From Actinoplanes ianthinogenes (GTDB lineage Bacteria; Actinomycetota; Actinomycetes; Mycobacteriales; Micromonosporaceae), in assembly GCF_018324205.1 (NCBI RefSeq), contig NZ_AP023356.1:2046001-2110000 (forward strand): DNA of 64,000 nucleotides, given 5' to 3'. Below, piece after piece: positions 57,854-64,000 of the stretch (the stretch's first letter is position 1; each line of letters begins with the position of its first letter). A program made the position numbers and the translations under genes. The notes below the pieces were generated by a model. That model did no database searches. It was not told where the DNA came from and was given only the letters and a program-made list of their open reading frames with translations.

Positions 57854-58807
57854 TCAAGGCCACATCTGCTCCCAGTGGCGGTCGCCCCAGCCGTCCTGGT
57901 CGAGGAGGTAGCCCTCGAAGATTTCGGCTACCTCCTCGATGGAGTCGACTTCGCACCGGAAATGTAGGTCTTCGCTACCTTCGCGGCGTTCGACCAAGAA
58001 CTTGCCGAGCGGGATGTTGTATCGGCCGCCGGCGGCTGCCTGGAGATAGTTCTCCCGGCTTCTGTCGAGGATCAGGTGATGGAGACCGTTGCCGAGGCGG
58101 GCAACCTCGGAGGCTACGTCGAGGGCTGACGGCTGGATGATCGGGCGGCCCGGCGACCGTTGCAGCTCGATGGTGGGTGCGCCGAGTCGGAACCCGGCAA
58201 GCGGCACCCGATACACGTCGGGCATCTCCCTCACCGGCATGCCTTCGAGGACGAAGCCGCACAGCGCCGCGAGCACGTCCTCGCCCAGATCCAGCGGATG
58301 GAACAGCAGCGGATAAGGCTCGTCGTCCTCGTCCTCGTCGTCGAGTGGGTGCTCGCCGGCCCAGTACGGCTGCTCGAACGACAGCCGGTCACCACGGTCC
58401 TCGACGATTCCCTGGCCGGGGCTCAGGCACAGCGCTCGTTCGAGCGATCCGTCCGCGGCCCAGACTGCGAAGCCGAGGAAGTCCGAGACGCTGTGCATCG
58501 AGTGCAGGATGACGCGTCGGCCCGCGCCCTCGGCCAGCCAACCGGGGCGGAGAAGAGCGGGCGGGATCTCGGCCAGCTCGGGAGAGCAGATCACTGTCAG
58601 ACCGCGGAACACTCCGGCGTAGAGGAAGCCGTCCGGCGGGTTGCGGTTCTGGCCCAGGCTGCCGTCTTCGACGGTGACCAGTTCGAGCCCTGGGAGCAGC
58701 CTCGCCACCAGCGCTTCGGTCGCCGCGCGATCGAGCTCGACGGCATCTCGCAACGCCTGCGCCACCTCGCCGTCGGCGTACATCAGAAGCGCTGTCTTCG
58801 CACCCAC
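57854..58807 (-). CDS. DUF6928-like protein of unknown function
   Basis: The 317-residue cytosolic protein starts MGAKTALLMYADGEVAQALR, the typical beginning of a large actinobacterial family of unknown function (DUF6928, recalled from memory). It contains DGFLYAGVFRGLTVICSPEL, SMHSVSDFLGFAVWAADGSL and an acidic stretch DDEDEDDEPYP. No catalytic motif, signal peptide or membrane segment is seen. It stands alone, convergent with the DUF1697 gene. Confidence 0.65.
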   Translation of the reverse strand: MGAKTALLMYADGEVAQALRDAVELDRAATEALVARLLPGLELVTVEDGSLGQNRNPPDGFLYAGVFRGLTVICSPELAEIPPALLRPGWLAEGAGRRVILHSMHSVSDFLGFAVWAADGSLERALCLSPGQGIVEDRGDRLSFEQPYWAGEHPLDDEDEDDEPYPLLFHPLDLGEDVLAALCGFVLEGMPVREMPDVYRVPLAGFRLGAPTIELQRSPGRPIIQPSALDVASEVARLGNGLHHLILDRSRENYLQAAAGGRYNIPLGKFLVERREGSEDLHFRCEVDSIEEVAEIFEGYLLDQDGWGDRHWEQMWP

Positions 58808-58940
58808 GGGCGGAACGGTACGGCCTACTCACGGACCCGATCACGGCGGGACGGGGAGGGGTCAGCCCGTACCGGAAAATGGTTTTTGTCTATCAGCGGG
58901 CCGCGGGTTTGTGTCGTACCCGGGCCGTAGCGTGCCGGTC

Positions 58941-59470
58941 GTGACGATGATGGAGGATCGCCTGTACTTCTTCTCCGGGTCGGCTGACCTGCCGCCCGGG
59001 GAGGGGTGCACGAGCGGGTCGCCGATCCGGCCGGCTACGCGGCGCTGGCGGGGGTGCGGCATTGGCGGCGGATGTTGTCGAACTTCTGGCCCGCCGAGTT
59101 CAGGCTCGGCGAGCGCACCTACCGCACCGTTGAGCACGCGTTTCAGGCGGCGAAGATCGCGCTGGTGGATCCGGTGCTGGCGGAGCGGTTCGCGCTGGAG
59201 AGCGGGTCCGGCCTGTCGGCCGGCGACGGTGCCGCGGCGCGCAAGCAGCGCAAACTCGTGCTGCTGGACGACGTTCAGCTGCGCCGGTGGGACGAGCGTA
59301 AGAACGCGGTGATGCGCGACGCGATGTCGGCGAAGTTCGGGCGGCACGAGGAGCTGCGCGCGGTGCTGATGGCGACTCGGCCGGCGCAGTTGTGGCACGG
59401 CACCGGGCGTGGCCAGCCGCCCGCGCGGATTCACGACCTGGAGACGATCCGCGACGAGCTGCACCGGTGA
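58941..59470 (+). pseudogene. NADAR (YbiA-like) family gene with apparent one-base frameshift
   Basis: From 59006 the frame encodes a NADAR domain: GVRHWRRMLSNFWPAEFRLG, YRTVEHAFQAAKI and KFGRHEELRAVLMATRP. NADAR enzymes hydrolyse ADP-ribose-type or riboflavin-precursor N-glycosidic bonds. The upstream frame encodes MMEDRLYFFSGSADLPPGEG, the usual N-terminus of the family (F-x-SxSADx-PGxG), but in a different frame. Insertion of one G in GAGGGGTGCAC at 59001-59010 would join both as PPGEG-VHERVADP. Either the gene is broken or the sequence lacks one G of a homopolymer. A shortened product from GTG 59006 is also possible. Confidence 0.75.
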
Positions 59471-59498
59471 CCCGGCACCGTCCACAACGAGGACGGTC

Positions 59499-60242
59499 TC
59501 AGGCGGTGAAACCGCCGTCGACGTTTACGGTCGCGCCGGTGACGTATCGGGCTTCCGGGGACGCCAGGAAGGCGACCGCCGCCGCGATGTCGGACGGCTG
59601 CGCGTAATGGCCGAGGGCGGTGAAACCGTTGATGGTGGCGGCCATCGGGCCGCCGGCCGGGTTCAGGTCGGTGTCGGTCGGGCCCGGGTGGACCAGGTTG
59701 ACCGTGATGGCGCGCGGGCCCAGCTCCCGGCCGAGGGCCTTGGTCAGGCCGATCAGGGCGGTCTTGCTCATCGAGTAGAGCGCGAAGCCCGGGAACGCGG
59801 CCCGCACCGCCACGTTGCTGCCGATGCTGATGATCCGGCCGCCGGCGGTCATGTGCCGGACGGCGGCCTGCGCCGCGACGAACGGCGCCCGCACGTTGAC
59901 CGCCATGGTCTGCTCGAAATCGTCCGGGCCGACCTGCTCGATCGGGCCGACCGGGAACAGCGCGGCGTTGTTGACCAGAATGTCGAAACGGCCGAATGCG
60001 GCGGCCGTGCTGTGCACCGCGTCCACCACCGCGTCCGGGTCGGCGCTGTCGGCCTGGAAGGCGACGGCGCGCCGGCCCTTCCCCCGGATCTGTTCGACGA
60101 TTTCGTCGGCCCGTGCCTTGTCCCGCTGAAAGGTGATCGCCACATCGGCGCCGTCCTCGGCGAGTCGCAGGGCGACGGCGGCGCCGATTCCGCGGCTGCC
60201 GCCGCTGACGAATGCCACCCGGTTTTCGATCGTGTCTCCCAT
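59499..60242 (-). CDS. SDR-family oxidoreductase
   Basis: The 247-residue classical SDR has FVSGGSRGIGAAVA (TGxxxGxG variant), NNAALFP, catalytic Ser in IISIGSNVAV and Y-S-M-S-K, ending ARYVTGATVNVDGGFTA. It is a 3-oxoacyl-ACP reductase/FabG-type enzyme by similarity; the substrate is unknown. It has the same direction as the MFS gene upstream (67 bases gap), so the two may form an operon regulated by the divergent LysR. Confidence 0.88.
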   Translation of the reverse strand: MGDTIENRVAFVSGGSRGIGAAVALRLAEDGADVAITFQRDKARADEIVEQIRGKGRRAVAFQADSADPDAVVDAVHSTAAAFGRFDILVNNAALFPVGPIEQVGPDDFEQTMAVNVRAPFVAAQAAVRHMTAGGRIISIGSNVAVRAAFPGFALYSMSKTALIGLTKALGRELGPRAITVNLVHPGPTDTDLNPAGGPMAATINGFTALGHYAQPSDIAAAVAFLASPEARYVTGATVNVDGGFTA

Positions 60243-60309
60243 GCCGGCAAGCCTGCCGAAGAACGGCGGCCCGGTCTGGCGGTGATCGGACCTGGCATTG
60301 CGCCGGGCA

Positions 60310-61542
60310 TCAGCGCCGGAGGGTCCGGGAGGCGACCGCCGCGAGCAGGGCCAGCATCAGGATCACGAAGCCGGTCATCGCGGTGAGCACCGTGAACGCC
60401 TGGGTGGCCAGTCCGAGACCGATCACCGGGACGGTCAGGCCGAGGTACGCGATCAGGAACAGCCCGGCGAGCGACTCCCCGCGGCGGGCCGGGGCGGCGA
60501 GCGCGGTGACCGTGCCGACCGACGCCTTGAACAGGGTGCCCGCGCCGATCCCGGCGATCAGGCCGCCGGTCACGAAGATCGGGAGGCCGGCCAGGTACAT
60601 CCCGGCGAGCAGGATCAGCACGCCGAGTCCCTGGGCGGCCAGGCCGAGGCTGAGCTTCGCGTGGGCGGTCAGCCGCCCGGTCAGCGCCTGCGCGGCCGCC
60701 GCCGCGCCGAAGACCGCGAAGACCAGGGCGCCGGCGACCAGGCGGGACGGGTGGTGCAGGGTGCCGGCGACGAACCCGGGCGCGACCGAGGTGAACAGGC
60801 CGAAGACGGCGAAGGCGGCGAAACCGGCGGCGAGGTAGCCGGCCACGGTGCGGTCGGCGCGGATCTTCTGGGGGCGGTAGGCCGGCGCGGCGGGGCGCTC
60901 GGCCACCGTCTCCGGGGTCAGGGCGACGGCGGCGAGGGCCAGCAGCAGGAGTGCGGCGAAGACCAGATACGGCGTACGCAAAGGGGTGTGGGCGAACGCG
61001 GCGATCCCGCCGGCGAGCAGCGATCCGAAGCCGAGCCCACCGGTGTTGGCCGCCGTGGAGACGATCTCGAAGCGTTGCCTCGAGGCGCCGGGGCGGTGGG
61101 CGGCGTGCAGGTCGTGCAGGTAGGCGGTCGCCGTCGCGGTGATCATGCCGACCCCGAGGCCGGTCAGGAAGCGGGCGGCCAGCAGCACCGGCAGCGACGT
61201 GCCGGTCAGGAAGAGCACGGCGGCGGCCAGTTCCAGGCCGAGCGCCGGGATCAGGATCCGCTTGCGGCCGGTCCGGTCGGAGACGTGGCCGGCGAGCAGC
61301 AGGCTGATCACGACACCGACGGCGTAGACCGCGAACACGATCGTTCCGGTGAACGTGGAGAACCCGTCCCGGGCCTGGTAGAGCGGGTAGAGCGGGGTCG
61401 GGACGGTGGAGAACGCCATCGCGATCAGGAACGCGGCGGCGATCAGCCAGAACCCGGCGCCGTGCCGGGTCCTGCCGGAGCGGGAGCCAGAAGAGTCATG
61501 CCGACAGCTTCCGCGCGTCCGAGCATCAACACCAACGATCAT
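60310..61542 (-). CDS. Major facilitator superfamily transporter
   Basis: The protein of about 410 residues has 12 hydrophobic helices. It carries the MFS loop 2-3 motif GHVSDRTGRKRILIPALGLE and a long central loop. The N-terminus HGAGFWLIAAAFLIAMAFST and the segment PLYPLYQARDGFSTFTGTIV match drug-efflux type MFS proteins of actinobacteria. The ATG at 61542 lacks a ribosome site, and the first 25 residues may not be translated. Its promoter is shared with the divergent LysR gene 39 bases away. Confidence 0.88.
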   Translation of the reverse strand: MIVGVDARTRGSCRHDSSGSRSGRTRHGAGFWLIAAAFLIAMAFSTVPTPLYPLYQARDGFSTFTGTIVFAVYAVGVVISLLLAGHVSDRTGRKRILIPALGLELAAAVLFLTGTSLPVLLAARFLTGLGVGMITATATAYLHDLHAAHRPGASRQRFEIVSTAANTGGLGFGSLLAGGIAAFAHTPLRTPYLVFAALLLLALAAVALTPETVAERPAAPAYRPQKIRADRTVAGYLAAGFAAFAVFGLFTSVAPGFVAGTLHHPSRLVAGALVFAVFGAAAAAQALTGRLTAHAKLSLGLAAQGLGVLILLAGMYLAGLPIFVTGGLIAGIGAGTLFKASVGTVTALAAPARRGESLAGLFLIAYLGLTVPVIGLGLATQAFTVLTAMTGFVILMLALLAAVASRTLRR

Positions 61543-61581
61543 TTTTGAACAGCACCATCAAGATCTGTGATACTCGGGACC

Positions 61582-62457
61582 ATGGAGTTGCGCCAGCTGG
61601 AGTACTTCGTCGCGGTCGCCGAGGAGCAGCACTTCTCCCGGGCCGCCGAGCGCCTGCACGTGGTCCAGTCCGCGGTCTCCGCCGCGATCAAGACGCTGGA
61701 GCGGGATCTCGGCGTCCCGTTGCTGGACCGCAACGCGAAGCGGGTGCTGCTCACCGACGCCGGCACCGCCCTGCTGCCGCGCGCCCGAGCGGCCCTGGAC
61801 GCGGCCCGCGACGCCCGCGACGCGGTCGACGAGGTGCGCGGCGGGCTGCGCGGCACACTCCGGCTCGGCGTGCTCACCTCGATCCGGCTGCTCGACCTGC
61901 CCGCGCTGCTCGGTGAGTACCACCGCCGCCATCCGGGCGTGCTGCTGCGGACCAGCGCCGCGCCGTCCGGCTCGGCCGGCCTGGTCACCGAGCTGACCGA
62001 GCACCGCCTGGACCTGGCGTTCGTCTCGCTGCCCGGCCCGCCGCCGCCCGGGATCCGGCTGATCGACCTGGCGTCCGCCCCGCTCGACCTGGTGGTGCCG
62101 CCCGATCACCGGCTCGCCGGGCGGGACACCGTGCCGATCACCGAGCTGACCGATCTGGACTTCATCGACTCGCCGGTCGGTTTCGGCAACCGGGCGGTGG
62201 CCGACCGCGCGTTCGCCGCGGCCGGGGTCCGCCGCCGGGTCACCATCGAGATCAGCGACATCGGCACCGGCGCGGACTTCGTGCGGCACGGGCTCGGCGT
62301 GGCGCTGCTGCCCCGGTTCGTGCTCGACGGCGTCACCGGGGTCACCGCGCTGCCGGTGACCGGTGCGGACCTGCGCTGGCCGCTGTCGCTGGCGATGCCC
62401 GCCGACCGCAGGCCGGGCGCCGCCACCCGGGCCCTGATCAGCCTCGTGTCGGCGTAG
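61582..62457 (+). CDS. LysR-family transcriptional regulator
   Basis: The 291-residue protein starts MELRQLEYFVAVAEEQHFSR with the LysR winged helix (RLHVVQSAVSAAIKTLERDL) and a periplasmic-binding-like effector domain (GTLRLGVLTSIRLLDLPALL and ADFVRHGLGVALLPRFV). It is divergent from the MFS exporter, the classic layout in which LysR controls its neighbour. ATCA/TGAT dyad elements at 61539 and 61568 lie in the narrow promoter. ATG 61582 is preferred to GTG 61567 because the conserved M-E-L-R-Q-L start is here. Confidence 0.92.
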   Translation: MELRQLEYFVAVAEEQHFSRAAERLHVVQSAVSAAIKTLERDLGVPLLDRNAKRVLLTDAGTALLPRARAALDAARDARDAVDEVRGGLRGTLRLGVLTSIRLLDLPALLGEYHRRHPGVLLRTSAAPSGSAGLVTELTEHRLDLAFVSLPGPPPPGIRLIDLASAPLDLVVPPDHRLAGRDTVPITELTDLDFIDSPVGFGNRAVADRAFAAAGVRRRVTIEISDIGTGADFVRHGLGVALLPRFVLDGVTGVTALPVTGADLRWPLSLAMPADRRPGAATRALISLVSA

Positions 62458-62525
62458 GGGACCTTTCCCCACCCCACGGACGGCGGCCAGCAGGATCGAT
62501 CCGGCCCGGCGTGCTGCCTAGCGTC

Positions 62526-63704
62526 ATGGACATGCGAAAACATCGACGGATCATCGCAGCGTTCCTGCTCACGGCCGTCGCGGCGGCGGCCCTCGGCACG
62601 CCGGCTGTCGCGGCGCCACCCCCGGCCGGTCGCGGTGCGCTGCTCGCGCACCATCCGATCAGTTCCTTTCGGTACGACGTGAGCCTGCACCAACTCGTCT
62701 ACCGCACCATCGACGAGCACGGTAGGCCGACGACGGCGAGTGGCCTGCTCGCCCTGCCCGTCGGCGGCGCCCGCCACCTCAAGACGGTCTCGTTCGGCCA
62801 CGGCACCTCGGTGTACCGCGGCGACGCCCCATCGGTCGCCCAGGACGACCCCTTCCTCACCGGTCCCGCGGTCACCTTCGCCTCCGCCGGGTTCGCCGCG
62901 GTCGCCCCGGACTACCTGGGCCTGGGCGCCGGCACCGGCCCGCACCCGTGGATGGACGTGCCGACCGAGACCAGCGCCTCGCTCGACCTGCTCCGGGCCG
63001 CCCGCCGGTTCGCCGCCTCGCAGGGCCGGTCGCTGGACCGGGAGGTGTACGCCTCCGGGTTCTCGCAGGGGGCGTCGGCGGCGCTCGGCCTGGCCCGGGC
63101 GTTGCAGGACGGGGCGGACCCGTGGTTCCGGGTCGCGGCGGTCGCTCCGATCAGCGGGGCGTACGCGCTGCGGCGGGTGGAGATCCCGGCGGTGTTCACG
63201 CCCGAGGTGACGCCGCGGCTGGGCGCGGCGTACACGGCGTACCTGCTGACGGCGTACGACCGGTTGCATGACATCTACCGGGATCCGCGGGAGGTCTTCG
63301 CGCCGGGGTACACCGGGATGGGTGAGCTGTTCGACGCCAGTCACCCCGGTCAGGAGGTGCTGGCCGGGCTGCCGGAATCCGTGGACGGGCTGCTGACCGC
63401 GCGGGGGCGGGAGCTGCTGCGGCACCCGAACGCGCGGTTCGCGGCGGCGCTGCGGGAGGCGGACAGCGTCTGCGAGTGGGCCCCGGCGGTGCCGGCGCGG
63501 CTGTACTTCAGCCCGGGTGACGAGCAGGCGGTGAACGGGAACACGACGGCCTGTCAGGCGTCGTTCGCGGCTCGCGGTGTCCGGGTGCCGGCGGTCGACG
63601 TCGGGGTGGACCGGTCGTACAGCGGGATGGTCCACGAGGGGTCGCAGTTGCTGGCCGTGCCGCGGATCGCGGCCTGGTTCAGCAGTCTGGCCGGGTCACG
63701 CTGA
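62526..63704 (+). CDS. Secreted alpha/beta hydrolase, secretory-lipase-like
   Basis: The protein of about 392 residues has a signal peptide (IIAAFLLTAVAAAALGTPAVAA) and an alpha/beta-hydrolase domain. The nucleophile elbow is YASGFSQGASAALGLARALQ with Ser in G-F-S-Q-G, and the Asp and His parts are probably YFSPGDEQAV and SGMVHEGSQLL. Overall it resembles the secretory lipase (LIP) group of fungi and actinobacteria. The substrate is probably a lipid or ester. The start may be ATG 62526 or 62532; neither has a strong ribosome site. A perfect hairpin follows the gene. Confidence 0.82.
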   Translation: MDMRKHRRIIAAFLLTAVAAAALGTPAVAAPPPAGRGALLAHHPISSFRYDVSLHQLVYRTIDEHGRPTTASGLLALPVGGARHLKTVSFGHGTSVYRGDAPSVAQDDPFLTGPAVTFASAGFAAVAPDYLGLGAGTGPHPWMDVPTETSASLDLLRAARRFAASQGRSLDREVYASGFSQGASAALGLARALQDGADPWFRVAAVAPISGAYALRRVEIPAVFTPEVTPRLGAAYTAYLLTAYDRLHDIYRDPREVFAPGYTGMGELFDASHPGQEVLAGLPESVDGLLTARGRELLRHPNARFAAALREADSVCEWAPAVPARLYFSPGDEQAVNGNTTACQASFAARGVRVPAVDVGVDRSYSGMVHEGSQLLAVPRIAAWFSSLAGSR

Positions 63705-63718
63705 CCGATCGTCACCAA

Positions 63719-63742
63719 CCGGCGGGCGGGACCGCCCGCCGG
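63719..63742 (+). terminator. GC hairpin after the hydrolase gene
   Basis: CCGGCGGGCGG is mirrored perfectly by CCGCCCGCCGG around GA, 15 bases after the stop. Confidence 0.75.
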
Positions 63743-63835
63743 ACTCCGTCGGCTACGATGACCGGCCTCGTGGCGATGCCCTCGGAGCGGGTCACGGGAA
63801 TCAACACCCATCGGAAACTGGCAATCGGTAAAAAT

Positions 63836-64000
63836 GTGAAACTCAAGGCATCACGGGGACCCTCGCGGATGAACGGCACCGAAGCGCTCGCCGGGTGGTC
63901 CCGGCCACGAGCTGTTCTGTGGGCCACCGCGGGCATCGCGGCCCTCGGTTTTCTCGTCACGCTGGAATGCGCCGCACGCCATTACGGCCTGCCGGGACCG
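63836..64000 (+). CDS. N-terminus of a membrane protein, cut by window edge
   Basis: The frame open to the window end reads from GTG 63836, or from the better-placed ATG 63869: MNGTEALAGWSRPRAVLWAT followed by a hydrophobic helix AGIAALGFLVTLECAA. Only about 44-55 residues are present. The family cannot be named. The upstream 130 bases after the hairpin hold the promoter. The AT-rich context TCGGTAAAAATGTGAA near 63826 stands out. Confidence 0.5.
   Translation, partial: MKLKASRGPSRMNGTEALAGWSRPRAVLWATAGIAALGFLVTLECAARHYGLPGP

Overview
This 64 kb window comes from a high-GC Gram-positive actinobacterium. Evidence for this includes strong G/C at third codon positions, many GTG starts, GGAGG-type ribosome sites, abundant Ala-rich secreted proteins, a class F-type sortase, an LtrA protein, an excalibur protein and an exact copy of the actinobacterial CebR box. 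The gene set (large LuxR/ATPase regulator, GH9-CBM3c-CBM2 cellulase, copper-radical oxidase linked to glycosyltransferases) fits a Micromonosporaceae member such as Actinoplanes, but the species cannot be fixed from the sequence alone. No CRISPR array, rRNA operon, prophage, transposase or replication origin was seen.

Layout: 1-8.9 kb holds a pyridoxal kinase end, an AhpD-like protein, a HET-C/CinY-like secreted protein, a secreted lectin/beta-helix protein, a LuxR-ATPase regulator with an internal minisatellite, and two VOC proteins. 8.9-16.7 kb holds a KduD-type dehydrogenase divergent from a tightly overlapping five-gene operon: processive GT2, GT39, DPM1-GtrA fusion, copper-radical oxidase and excalibur protein. 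This looks like a surface-glycan assembly system related to CslA/GlxA. 16.8-22.7 kb holds an M28 peptidase, a pentapeptide-repeat membrane protein, a GNAT enzyme, a DUF4397-sortase operon and a divergent fasciclin gene. The two divergent units share a bipartite promoter motif.

22.7-43 kb is a stress and signalling block. It contains an operon dnaK-grpE-dnaJ(cbpA)-cbpM-clpB-thioredoxin-(cNMP/TrxR-like fusion), a BON-domain protein, a UBP zinc finger, a PrsW protease, three related GAF-LuxR regulators and a 1504-residue cytosolic HAMP-array hybrid kinase. Three copies of an operator with core TTGGCA-N4-TGCCAA lie in front of dnaK/BON and in front of one GAF-LuxR gene, which suggests a common regulon.

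43-64 kb holds a flavin oxidoreductase/membrane-protein pair under a divergent TetR regulator with paired operators, a decayed membrane-protein gene, tRNA-Pro(GGG), the der-cmk pair, a GH9 cellulase with a CebR box and a convergent LacI regulator, a group of small secreted lectin or trefoil-like proteins, a NADAR gene with an apparent one-base frameshift, an SDR, an MFS exporter divergent from LysR, and a secreted alpha/beta hydrolase. The window ends inside a membrane-protein gene.
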